Made by a program: the position numbers and the translations under genes. The notes below the pieces were generated by a model that worked only from the letters and a program-made list of their open reading frames with translations, made no database searches and was not told where the DNA came from. Shown in pieces: positions 25,409 to 38,000 of a DNA stretch of 64,000 nt. Source of the DNA: Poecilobothrus nobilitatus (taxonomy: Eukaryota > Arthropoda > Insecta > Diptera > Dolichopodidae); contig OX352774.1 in NCBI GenBank assembly GCA_947095535.1, positions 235,749,825 to 235,813,824 of the forward strand. Reading direction: 5' to 3'. Numbering within the stretch: the first letter of the stretch is position 1; every line of letters starts with the position of its first letter.

Positions 25409-26266
25409 GTCAGAGGTAATGTAATAAATGTACCGTTTCTACTAGGTTTAATAATGTTCATAGCTTTAATGCTCTAATAAAGTTTCTATGATTTTTAATT
25501 TTTTTTGATTATCAAAAAAAAAAAAAAAAGAAACACAAAACAAAAATAAAAATGTTGGATATGAATTGAAATGTATATATGTATATTATAAAAGAACGAA
25601 TAATGGATAAGACATTTGTTATACATACATACATGTGTATATTGCTTACTATCGTTTCCCGGTAACTTTAATTCGACAAAAAAAAAAAAAAAAACATTAA
25701 ATAAAATGTATGTATGTACTATGTAATTGGTTTTATAATAATTTTTGTTCAGATTTTTTGACATTTTTTACATTTTTTTTTTTTTTGGTTTACATAATGG
25801 TATGTTTAAAAAGTATTGATGTAAGAACATGTACCTATTACAGAAGTTGATTTCATACTTGAATTGCCAGATTGTTGTTTTTTTTTTTTTTTTTTGAATT
25901 TTAGCTGTTTTAATCTAAGAAATTTTATTTGGGAAAAATCAAAATTGAGTTAAATGAATTGGCTTTCTTTTTAGGAGGTTAACATTTGGATATAATTAAT
26001 TTTAAAGTTACTTTGTGAGAATTTACGGGAGTGGTTTGCATTTTATTAAATGCATTATGTTTTTTAATTTTTCAGAAAATTCGTTGTAAGTTTTCAAATA
26101 TTTATATTTAACAATTATTATTTTTGAAGCTGGGTTCTAAACAATTTAAAGTAAAATTTGAATATGTTCAGAATAGTGTGGTTATGTATAACTACGCTTC
26201 TATTTAATAAGAAACTATATATTAAAACTATATTGAATGTAATATTCTAAAAATGGAATGGAATTA
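24392..26266. other. AT-rich non-coding stretch
   Basis: No gene is supported. A (TA)n run lies at 25375-25405, and several poly(A)/poly(T) tracts are present (for example 25678-25694, 25783-25795, 25879-25896). Confidence 0.55.
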
Positions 26267-26500
26267 ATTTTTTTTTTTCCTAAGGGAGGTGGGAATCTTC
26301 CAAAGACACCAAAAATTACCCCTTGGTAGTGTCAGATTCTTACTGACTAAACCCACCTCCCCCTTTAGCCAATATAGTGCGATGAAACCCTTACCTGCGA
26401 AAGCAGTATATTGGCTAGAGAGTAGGGATAGGAAAGGATAGGAAAATGGATACGGAAACATTGAATTGGGAGTGGGACTGTAAGGAAACAATGAATCCGT
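26267..26500 (-). mobile_element. 3' tail of non-LTR retrotransposon family L
   Basis: On the minus strand this carries GGGGGAGGTGGGTTTAGTC, then CTGACACTACCAAGGGGTAA, then GATTCCCACCTCCC followed by an A run (T run at 26267-26278 on the plus strand). These correspond block by block to the 3' untranslated tail at 17260-17369. The A tail and the absence of ORF sequence show a strongly 5'-truncated insertion. The antisense frames at 26264-26601 are chance frames in this tail. Confidence 0.65.
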
Positions 26501-26516
26501 CTATTATTATTATTTT

Positions 26517-27030
26517 GCTTACAGTGACTAAAGCCGTCATAACAGTTACAACATGTAGTAGTAGTATATATATTACTACATGAGGTAATTATTGAAGGCA
26601 ACCCCCACTGTCACTGTAGCGGCTGTTATTATTGGTATTAATATTCTTATTAATATTATTATTATTTTACTACAGCGAGTCAGCGCCATCAGTGGATTAC
26701 AACGTGCAGCAGTATATAACACCTTACTTGCATGATATAACCAAAGATAGCCCCACTGTAGTAGCTATTATTATTATTATATAATTATTGTTATATTATT
26801 ATTGTACTATTTATTACACTATTTAATTATTGTACTATTATTATTATTAATTATTATTATTATTATTATTACTATTATTGTTATTATTATTGTTATTATT
26901 ATTGTAATTATTATTATTTTACCACACAGTCAGCGCCATCAGTGAATTACAACATGCAGCAGTATATAGCACCTTACTTGCATGATATAACCAAAGATGG
27001 CTCCACTGTAGCAGCTATTATTACTATTCT
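26517..27030. repeat. tandem array of about 110-bp units linked by (ATT)n
   Basis: Three related units occur in the same orientation at about 26518-26632, 26672-26790 and 26921-27025. Each begins ACAG-GA-TCA-GCC-TCA, runs through a TTACAAC-TGCAGCAGTATATA core and ends CCCACTGTAG-AGCT followed by ATT repeats. The second and third units are close to each other, sharing TTACTTGCATGATATAACC; the first is more diverged. The linkers are long (ATT)n microsatellites (about 26760-26930 and 27018-27065). No coding frame is kept. Confidence 0.8.
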
Positions 27031-27120
27031 TATTATTATTAATATTATTATTATTATTACTAATATTAATTATACGATATACATTATTACGATATAAAAG
27101 TACTACATATTTTTATTTAT

Positions 27121-27190
27121 GACCTGACCGGATTTTGAACCCAAGACCCTTCGATTGAAAGGTTGGCGACTTAACGCCATGAGTCAGATA
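27121..27190 (-). mobile_element. tRNA-like SINE head
   Basis: On the minus strand the sequence reads CTGACTCATGGCGTTAAGTC, with an A-box-like TGGCGTTAAGTCG at 27179-27167 and a B-box-like GGTTCAAAATCC at 27141-27130 that has one extra base. It ends GGTCAGGTC and continues into ATAAATAAAAATATG. The distance between the boxes is that of a tRNA promoter. It cannot fold into a full tRNA and lacks an acceptor stem, so it is best read as the head of another SINE family. Confidence 0.55.
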
Positions 27191-30100
27191 ATTATATTAA
27201 TTATTTTAAAGATTGTGGTAAGAAGTTCTAATTTAAAAATAGTTTTCAACCTATTTACCTAAATAAAATTTTGCCATTGAAAATAGAAAATGGATATCCC
27301 TCGAGCAATTTTATTGGCTAAGTTAAGAAGTTGTGTAATCTTAAGATATATATGGAGTGAATTTATTATTTTTTCTATATGGTATAATTAAAATTCCATT
27401 TACTATTAATTAGTAGCACTAATAATGAATAGCAATAAATTTCTTTTCTAAATTTATATCTCTAAATTTCGTTTCGGCCTGAACTCCTGAACTACGAATA
27501 TTATATGACTTAAACAAGTTTTTCTTCAAATATATGTATTGACAGCAAAGCTGCTTCATTTCATTTCAATAATAAATTTTTATACATCATTTTGCTTTTT
27601 CATGGTAGATAAATGTCTTATCTTTAATGCCAAATTTTATAAGAATGATACAAAAAAAAAAAAGACAATAGAATAAATATATTCTGATAAATTTTTAACA
27701 TTTGGTAACCTTTGTCAATATATTGATTGAAATTTTAGACATGTAATAACTTTAGGTTTTCTATTTGTTTTATTGGGCTCATATTGTTTTTATTGGTATA
27801 GTATGCAAAGGTTAATGTAAAACTTTTCAAATTTGTTATTCTTTCACGCTTCTTGTCATTTTTTAGGGTTTGTTTTTTTTTTTAATAGGAATTCCTGTAA
27901 GGAATTATAGGATTTCTTTATTTTTTATTTGATTATTATTTTATTACTTTATTTTGTTTTTTATTGGTTCTATGATTGAAATTTTTTTTTATTTTTTATT
28001 GTCTAAAATCCAACTTTTAAATTGAAATTAAGAAGTTGTGGTTATTTATAATTATGATGGACAGTATAGGTATAATATTTAGACATTTTATTATGATTAT
28101 TTCCGAGATGTGAGGGTCTTGTCTAAATATAAATAATGAAAATTTTTTCTGTACCTTTAGGTAATGTTTATTGAATTTTTATTTGACTTGGGATTTAGAG
28201 AGTATTTTTTTTTTGGATTTTTATTGTATTTTTCTATTTTTTACTTTTGGATACCTATATAGAATGTATATTCATCTGAATTCTTGATCAAGAGAATAAA
28301 AGTATTCTCAGATTATTTTTTGTTTTGATTTTTAATAAGTTGATATGGGAATAAAGTTGTTAAGAAGTAGGAAGTTAAAAAATTTTTTCTAGAAAAAATA
28401 TTTTCTAGAAATTTAATTGAAATTGAAATGTTATTTCATTGGGTTTGAAATGTAACAATAATGGTATATACCATATCTTTATATTATTGAGTAATATAAA
28501 ATATTGATTTGTATCTAATAAAATGGATTTGTCACGAAAAATAAAAAAAATTTAAATAAGTATAATTCAAAAAAAAAAAAATAATAAAAGAGGTTTAAAC
28601 GTTTAATTAACGTTAATGTGAATATTTAAAACTTAAAAGTTAAATTTCAAAGTATAAAGTTTAGTTTTACTTTATAGTTTTACGTTATAGTTTATATTTT
28701 TAGACACACCCATGGTTCTGTATATATTTTATTTGCATTTATTCTACGATGTTAGAAAACCTTTGTTAAATATGTATATCTTGGTTTTATAACGATTCCG
28801 TTTGTATGAGTGCATTTATTTTATCTGTTTAGATTGGTTACAGTTCATAAAGCTTAGGTTATAGTGTTTATAGGCTTGATAATAATTCAGAAAAGAGGTG
28901 CTCCTAACACAATAATATTAAAGACAATTCAACTTTTAAAACGCTTGGAATTTTTTTTACTATACCTCTGGAAACTATGTATACTGTTTACATTTTCTTA
29001 CTTGCAATTTCTTAGGTTTTAAAATTTTATTTTAAACTATTTATAATTGAGACCATACCATTTTGGAAACAAAAGATTTAATTTGGTCGTTTTAGTAATA
29101 AATAGTTAGGAAAGAATTTTACTATAGAAATAAAAGCGTATAGGCTTAGAATTTTTAGCGCGCTTATGCTCTTTAGTTTGTGATAAATTTAGTTAAAAAA
29201 TAATGAGTTGAGAAGGAAGGCTTTTTTCTTGAAAAACGTTTCTACTGTTATAATTATCGACAATATCTTAAAAATAATCAAATAATATTTTAATTATGAC
29301 CAGAAAAACCATTTTCCGATATGATTAAATTTAAAATTCAAAATTTTTATTTTATTCAAGATTGATTTTTATCTTATGCAAAAATTTAATAATTATATCG
29401 TGAATAGGTTTTTTTCATAGTTTACTTTTTTTTATTTTGTAATTAAAAATTAAAATAAAAAATTTACAATTAAAAAAAATTCTTTTTTTTTTGTTTTTTT
29501 TCTTATGTCAGCTATTAAATAGGACACAATATTCTGATTTCTTAAGAACCTTTTATATCATCTGTTTTATAGCTATATAATTTTTTTCTGTTTTCGTTTT
29601 TCCGAATGAATGACGTGACCGTAATTTTTTTTTTTATTTTCGAAATTTAAAAAACAAAAAAAAAAAATCTTTGTTTTGTATTTTGATTTTCATTGATTTG
29701 AAATCCATTTTTTATTTGCAAAAAAAAATTAAAACGAGAATAAAATAATAATTTTTTTTTTTTAAACAAAAGATAAATTTCCTAATTCTTAAATTACGTA
29801 TCATGGTCAAATATTTTTTTTCTATTATACTTATTGTTGTTTTTTTTTTTTTTTATTTTAATTATTGCATGAAACAATTCCAGAATAAAAAAATCCAAAC
29901 AAATAAATATTTTTAATTACTATTTTTTACTTACAAAAATAAAAAAAAAACTAAATTGCTATCAAATATTTATGGAAATAACAAAAGATATATTTTTCCA
30001 TACTATTAAAAAGGTAATCTTTCAAATTTGAATCCAAGAAAACCAAAAAGCAAAAAAAAAAAAACAAAATATTAAAAAATGTGATCGTGAGAATAATTTT

Positions 30101-31555
30101 TCTGGTCATAATTTTTTTTTGTTTTTATGAAAATTTTTCAAAATACCATTAGTGTACAGGTACAAAAAAAAAAAAAAAAACTAAAAAGTTATTATATTTA
30201 TCTACCTACGTACATATATATAATATTTAGTTTTAATGGGAATCTCTTTTTACTACAAAAATCTTCCGTCATACACGAAATATTTATAATTGAAAGTGAA
30301 ATCTTTAAAAACAAAGTCAAATGATAATGCAATGTTACAGTTGTTTTACACTTATATCAGATATAAAATAATGAAATTTGGTTTGCAATTTAAACATCAT
30401 AAGTATTTCTTTAATTTTGTTTTGTATATAGATGAAAAAAAAAAACAAACTACTTAAGTGTAGTTTTTCACATACCTCTTGATATACATATTATGGTATA
30501 TAAATATAATATACATAATAAGTATATTCAGACAGGAATTGTTATATGAAAAACTCTCAGGAAATAAAAAAAAAATTTTTTATTTTGTTTTATTTTGACA
30601 TAATATGAACATGCGACATAATAAAACGTATGGTATCGAAATAAATAATTTATAGTAAGTATATATACCCTTTTATTTATTGCATGCGATTTTTGTTGTG
30701 CTTTTTCTTTCATTTAAATTTTCTCATGTTAAGTGGGGTTTTTGTTTTTTTTTGCATACAATTTAGCCTAATTTCAGTTTTGACCTTTATAAGTGAGTAA
30801 CCTTTATAAGTGTGATAGAAATTTTAAGAGTATGTATGTATGTATATAAAATGTCATATACATATATAATATATAATATATGTGTATATGAATATTTTAA
30901 ATGCTTTTAAAAAGGATAGTGGGAATTGTACAAAAATGTGATAAAATGAAATTTAATATGGTGAAATTTCATGAGAGAATTTTCTATATTTCCATTTTTT
31001 TAATTTTTTTTTTTTTTTCTCAAGTGTGATATGGTTTTAAAAGCGTTATTAAGAAATTCTTTTGAAATCGTTGAAATGATACTTAAAGGTGTTGATTAAA
31101 GATTTATTAGTTAAAGTAAGAATTATTATGAATGATGTGATTTATTTTGTATTTTATAAAAATTTTACATAGATACTTATTAATATATTGAATTTTTCAT
31201 TCCATGTTATTAGGAATTTTGTAAGGCTTTGAGGAATTTTCTGTTATAATTATGTGTATGAATTTTAGTGAAAAATTAGTATTGGTGTATAGAAATGAGT
31301 TCTTGTTTGAAAGAAACTGAAGGTAAAAATGTTTTTTTTATTATTAAAATAAATTTGATTTCTTATAAAAACTTGGTATTTGACAGTTATATTTATTACT
31401 TTAGTTAAACAGTGAAAAGTGGTTATACTTTTTATTTCAGCTTTTCATTGATTTTTTAGAGATTTGAATATTTTCTGTCACTGGAATAATATCCAAATTT
31501 CCTCTTGTACACATGACATATGTTTTAATACATGTAAAAAGATAATGTTGAAGTT
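27191..31555. other. AT-rich non-coding stretch
   Basis: No gene is supported over more than 4 kb. The open frames at 30127-30324 and 30528-30713 are short, run through A/T tracts and have no recognisable content. Confidence 0.55.
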
Positions 31556-31559
31556 TTAG

Positions 31560-32050
31560 TTTTTACAGTTTACTTTGAAAAAATGGTTACAGGTGTTTAA
31601 AAATAGAAAATTTTCTATTTTCGCGCCTTGAATCTTTATATATAGGGGGTGGTTCAAAAAATTGTCTAAGGTAACTTATGCTAATTCTAAAAGATTTTTC
31701 TTAAAATTTCAAGGTTTTATCAAAAAGAATTTGAAAATATTATTGTTATCACATAACAGTGTCGGTAAATTTAAATACTAAATTGTAAAAACTTGTATAA
31801 AAGTCAAATGATAATGATTTAAAATTTTTAAAAAATATTCTGTCGTTTGAAGTTTTTAGATTAAAAAAATTTTAAACAGAACTTAAGACATAATGGGTGA
31901 GCCTACATAAAAAAGTTTCTTTACAACATTATTTTCTGTTAAAACCCTTAACCATCATTAAAATTTCATTGTTCTATCTTAAGAAAGCTGTAGAAGTTTT
32001 GTAAACAAACGTAGGAATGGTAGAACATAGTGAAACTTGTTTTTCTCTTC
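31560..32050 (-). mobile_element. decayed Helentron-like element, family B fragment
   Basis: The order of phrases matches the second half of the element at 51237-52585: ACAGGTGTTTAAAAATAG, GGGGGTGGTTCAAAAAATT, CTTATGCTAATTCTAAAAG, CACATAAC-GGTAAATTTAAATACTAAATT, GTCGTTTGA-GTTTTTAGATT, AAACAGAACTTAAGA, and TGTAGAAGTTTTGTAAAC. The termini and the GGAC tract are lost. Confidence 0.65.
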
Positions 32051-33370
32051 TGAATCCTTTTTATATCTTAATGGCATGAATGAAAGTACATATCTTGTGG
32101 CTAAAATCAGAATGCAATTTATAACTTCAACTAAATTTTAAAGTAAGTAATTGATTATGTTACAAATTTGTTACACCTATTCTTCGATAATTAATATTCG
32201 GTTTTTTAGGTTGAGAATAATAATCAAAATCAAAATTAGGCTATATTAGGTGAAGTCAGTATTATAGTGTTAAAACTAAAAGAAAAACGAATTTTATAAT
32301 TATCGAGAATTACTCCAATAAGATGTAAAATATTCTAATGAAAATTATACTTTACCAAAGAAATTTAATTTAAAATTGGGAAATATGTTCTATATAAAAT
32401 TACAACCTATAAAACTTTTAACAAAAAATGCACAAATCCTAATTTATCATATGAAAAGTAAATATAACAAACAATGAGAGAGTCTTAAAAAATATATAAA
32501 ACATTAAAACTGGAGTAAAAATAAAAAATTTCAATATTAAGCATATAAAAAAAATAAATCATAGGAGGTAGTATGTTAAATTAATATTTAGGACACCGGA
32601 TTTACCATATATAAAATTTATTTCTTTGTTACAAATATAAATAAAAAAATGTTGTTACAAATATTTTTTCAAATGACATGGTATATTAAATCGATAAATA
32701 ATATTAATCATTTTTGTTTTTTATGATCTGTTTATAAACTCACAGATCTGTTTTGAAAATTAATATAACTAACTGATTATATGGCATTGGTGGCACCATA
32801 TGGTGGCGCCAACATAATAAATTCTTACAAAAAAAAAACAACGAAAAATAAAATAAAGTAAAAACTTTTCTTATATCAGTCACCTCACCTAAAATTTTGT
32901 ATAAATGTGGTGCAATTATAATACTCCAGTTGCTCCAGTTGTTTTGGTGTTACAAATTGAAAAAAAAAAAAAAAAAAACAGAAAATAAAAAAAATTTAAA
33001 GTTAAAAGTTTTGTTAGACATTCACTAGACAACCAACTGAAAGAAACAATAAGCATATGCATATCTGAAATATTATTGGATATGTGTTTGATTTCTGTTT
33101 CTTATTATTATTTAGTATTTAGTTCTGTTGGTAGATTTTATTTATATTTTTGTTTTTTTTTTATTTTTTTTTTTTTTAGGGTGTGTTAATCATATCATAA
33201 ATTTACAACTTTGTTTTTAAAACTTGTTTCATATATTCTTTAAAACTTTCATATTAATATGTTTATTATTATTTTTTTTTTTTCTTTACATTTAAATAAC
33301 TGTTGTATTATAACTGTTTTTTATTGTGCTAATTTAATTTTTTTAATTTTGTTTTTTTTTTTTTTTTTGG
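32051..33370. other. AT-rich non-coding stretch upstream of the leader exon
   Basis: No coding sequence is seen. It would be the 3' part of an upstream, untranslated intron if the acceptor at 33380-33381 is real. I could not identify a promoter. Confidence 0.45.
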
Positions 33371-34174
33371 TTTCTTTACAGTTAAAGCTCAACAATTAGA
33401 AAATTGACTGAGTCAAGGGCGCTTATAGTTAATAATAACATAATACACAATAAAATTAATAACATACACGGAACTAAAAAATTATTTACACAAAACATAC
33501 ATATATTATATTAAAGGAAAGAATGAAAGAGATAAAGAAAGAGTGATAGTAATAGAAAAGAAGAGATAGACAAAAAAAAAAACAGTTTTTAAAAACCTCA
33601 CAAAACCTCTCTAATACGATTTAAATATTAAAAACAAAAAAAAAAATTACCATACAAAATAAATAAAATAATATAAGATTCTTAAAAAGTCATAGGTTGA
33701 TAGTGTTCAATAATACAACGAAAAATTTATATTTTGTACTTAAAATACATTGTATATAAGTACATATATATATATGAACAATTTAAAAAAAAAAAAACTG
33801 TAAAATAAAAATTGAGAAAAAAAAAAAAAAAACAGAAAACTAAAACGACAACGAATAGAAACGAAATACTTTAGCTGGCTAAAGTAAACATTTCAATTAA
33901 ATAAATAAAGAAAACTTAGAAATTATTAAATAAAATAACAACAAAAATAAGGAACTAAAATCCTATTATTATTATGCATTTAATATACAATAAATAAATA
34001 CCCCAACAAACAAATATATTAAAATATATTATGCATAAATAAAACAAAATATACATAATATAAAGAAAAGAAATAAACATTTACCGTTACATTAAATATT
34101 TCCTGCATATAAAAATTAATTTACTTGAAAATTTTGATTTTTAATATTTATGACATTCACATGACATTGACATA
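33371..34174 (+). promoter_or_regulatory. probable splice acceptor and 5' leader exon
   Basis: A long T-rich tract (33335-33369) followed by TTTCTTTACAG (33371-33381) is a strong splice acceptor, so a leader exon probably starts at 33382 and runs into the coding start at 34175. The leader is A-rich and contains several short upstream ORFs. The last two are ATGACATTCACATGA (34150-34164) and ATGACATTGACATAA (34161-34175). They overlap each other and then the main ATG, whose first base is the last base of the TAA. Upstream coding exons cannot be excluded. Confidence 0.5.
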
Positions 34175-35062
34175 ATGTTCAATTTAATCAATTCTCAGGT
34201 TTATGAATTACAACAGCAAGAATCCTTATTACTTTTTGAGAAACAACAACAACAACACCAGCAACAAATACAATTACAACAATATAATTCTCAAAAAAAT
34301 AAAAGTAATAATAAAAAAAATGGTAATTTAAATAATAATAATAATAGTAGTAATAATACCACCATTGTAACTAATATTGATACAAATTTAAATAATAATG
34401 GTGCATTAAATAATAATTGCAAAAGTCTGAATAATTTAACAAATTATCTTAATAATAATAATAATAATAGTAACAGTAAAAATAACAGTGATACAATTAA
34501 TAGAAAAAAAAAATCAAATTATGGTAGTTATTATCGTCAAGAAAAATTAAAAGCAACAGCAAATTTTATTGAAAAATTTTTAAAAAGTGAAACAACATCA
34601 TCAATAGTAACAGCATCAAAAGAACAACAACAACGTCAACATCGGCAACTACAACAGCAACATCAACAACAACAAATAAATGATGAAAATAAACATATAT
34701 GTTATACACCAAGTATTAATTTTACATATACATATCAAACATTAGACGAATATCCTGGTGATAAAAATAATATAATAACAAAAAATAACTGTAATAATAA
34801 AATGGAAAATTGTAATAATAATAATAATAATTGTAATGATCATTATACAATTAATGATAGATTAAAATTTAATAATTATAATAATAATAAAATTGATAAT
34901 AATAATAGTGATGGTATATTTCGTGAAATTAATGAAGATAACAATAGAATTATGGAAAAATTTGAAGATGATGATAATAATTCTGATAATATAGAATTAG
35001 GATCAAATAGTTTACAATTGGAACATTTAAATAATTTATTGGATAAAAATTCAAGTGATACG
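34175..35062 (+). CDS. coding exon 1 (residues 1-296)
   Basis: The exon opens at an ATG with A at position -3 (ATAATG), while the two overlapping upstream ATGs have poor context. It encodes a Gln-rich segment (about residues 13-42), several Asn runs, a more normal segment around residues 110-150 (GSYYRQEKLKATANFIEKFL) and a C-terminal acidic region. It ends at ACG|GTAAGA, a consensus donor at 35063, after a complete codon (T296). Reading through would stop three codons later. Homopolymers are encoded by CAA/CAG and AAT repeats and are likely to vary in length between alleles. A conserved function for most of this exon is doubtful. Confidence 0.8.
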
Positions 35063-38000
35063 GTAAGAGAATAACCTTTTTTTTTAATTTTTTTAATTAT
35101 TTAATTTAATTATTGAAATTATTGTATTGAGTTTGTAAAAATGGTAGTTGTTAATAATGAAAAATTTACGATTTTTTTTTTTTGTTTTTCGACTTCGACT
35201 TCGACCTCATTTACAAAGATTTTAAAACGATTAAAATTAATTTACAAGTTTTATTAAAAGTAAAAATAATAATTAATTAATTAATAATATCGCCTCATTA
35301 AATTTAATCAATCTAGAATATAAAAGCTAGCAGATTTGACTTAACGCAAACAAATTTCAAAATGCCGTTGGTTACTGGTGTATTGGAGTTTTTGCTATTT
35401 TACTGCAAAATTATATCTCTAGATTTCTCGCTATTTTTATATTTTTAATTTTTTAATAATAATTTTTAGTTGAAAATTGTAAAATTAAGGTTTCCGGATT
35501 TCTAAACCAAAAATATAAATTATTTAACCGGTTGCTACAGAATGTGTTTAAAGTACACCAAATTCATGGTTTTTTCTTAGGGTAAATGGGAATTATTGAA
35601 AAACGCAATAGTTGAGTGGAACGAATACGAATATTTTATAAGTGCGTGGGATTTTATCTTAAGAAAACTCTCATTGCTGATTTTTAAGTTGGTGTTGTTA
35701 TCATGTTGGTATCACAATCGAGTGTATTTAAGTCGAATTATACCATTTTGAAATTTGCACTACATAGGGATGGACGGCAAATGAAGTTTTCGTAGTTTTT
35801 GTTTTTGAAAAGTTTCTATCAAGGCATCAGATATGACTTTTATTGCCGTCAAAACAAATACTCACTTCTCCAAAGATAATTTTAATACAGTGTAAGTGTA
35901 CCTGATGCAGAGAACGGAGGCAAAGTGATGAGTGCTTTTAGGTGATTATTATGATCGTTTATTATAGGCCAATTGAAATTTATTAAGAAATTCTAATGCC
36001 GTTTTTCTTCTCTGTTCTTTTATTTCTGTTTAACGCTAAGTTGAGCTAGAACACATTACTCTATAGCAACAAGTTAAGAATGTTTTTAACTTTTTTAAAA
36101 GTGTTTAAGTCTCAACTCCAGAAGCGAAGTAAATGTTCAACAATGAAGTTATGCTATTCTTATTCTCATTAATTTCCGCTTTTAATTTAAATTAGATTCG
36201 GAATTTTTAATAATAAACTTTTGGTGGTTATCTTTTAAATTGTTTCTAACCAACTCTTCTTTAATATCATTTAAACCTACCACTTTTTTTACAATTCCAA
36301 TTTCCATTTTTCCTTAAAACTATTTTCACTTTTAACTTAAATTCAAAAAACTTTAATTTTTATGTAAATGTACGAAATTTTTCAAAAAATATATTTCAAA
36401 TTTATTATTTTTAAATAAAGAATATTAATTGAAAGCTGATTAAATAAAAAGTTAATTAATATATCTATTAATAAAAAAAAAAAAATAAACAAAATTCTTC
36501 AATAATTATTAATTATTATGATTCGATTAACTTATTTTGCATAATTTCTATATTAGATAATCAAAATGGTTTATTAAGTCAATGACAATAAAATATTTAA
36601 AAAAAACAAAAAAACATAATAATGACTAGAAAATTAACCCATTTTGTCATGTATTCATTTTACAGAATATTTTAAAATAATAAATATTAATTATTAATAA
36701 TATTAAATATCGCTCAAAACCGAAAAAGGTATAATCGATATGAGGGTGAATTTCCACTACAATAACACGTGACGGCGCCGTATCGTCGAGATACCGTGAC
36801 GTACAGTCTTCTTTCGACAGTACTTCTATTCGACCTATATACCGATGTCGTACGTAATTAGTTGACATATTTTTCCTTAAAAAAAATTGTTTACAAACCA
36901 ATATTAAATGTATGTTTCCTTATTTATATGTGACAATGACGTGGTTTTGAATTTTTTTTTTATATTTGTTTATAATACGTATCTCTTATGAATATGTTCA
37001 TATTATACATACGAAAATTTTGCAGGCAAAAGCTAAATATTGTTCAGAACGATATTATAAATTCCAGTAAGATGACAGTACGTTGTCGTTCAGTGTGAAC
37101 ACATAAGAAATGCATAAATAAAAACGAGGAAGAATACAGTTGACTTTGTCAACTCTTAGATACCCGTACGAACCGTTAGTATGTTCACAGCCACTCTGCT
37201 TACAATATTATTTTTTTAATATTTTAGTATTTTAAAATAATTTGGGTGAATTTTATAATTTCTAGAACTATGGGTTGTACATATATTCAAACTATATGTT
37301 TATATGACCATTCTTCAAAAGCAGATTCTAACCTTCCACATAACGATTATCAATCCAAAACTTTTTCAAATATTCTATAGTACCATTTAATACTAAGCGG
37401 TAAATGTATATTAAATTTACTTAGTACAAAATAGTAAATATAATTTTAAATATTATAATTTATTATATTTAAATATTCCATTGATAGAATAATTTCTTAT
37501 AAGTACAATAAAATACATATATGTATGTAAATACTGTGCTATATAATATACATCTATACTCTTATCATTCATTCACTAGTGACATATACGATATGTAAAT
37601 AAACACGATATTATATAAGTATGTATATATATCAATATCATATAAATAAAAATTCTTCAAGCAACCGTTATGTTGTTTATTTATTTACATTTTTTTATAC
37701 TACGCATTATATCCTCAACAATTTCAAATTATCGAGTAAAACAAAATGGAAAAAATTCGTTAATGAAATTTGTTAGAAAATTTGAAAAAATCAAGTAACA
37801 CTTTCGTCAATTATAAAGTAACCCTATATTATTAAAAAAAGTTGTTAACAGAAATAAAAATATAATGTTGGAGCTTTAATTTTTGTGTATTACTTCAAAA
37901 AAATTTTAACAGGTGTTCAAGTTACAGGTGTTTAAAAATAGGAAATTTTCAGTTTTTGACCCCTTACAGCTTCTAAACGGGGGATGATACAAAAAAAATT

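Noticed and set aside
26264..26601. Two minus-strand open frames
   Set aside because: They fall in the untranslated tail of a LINE and the adjacent repeat.
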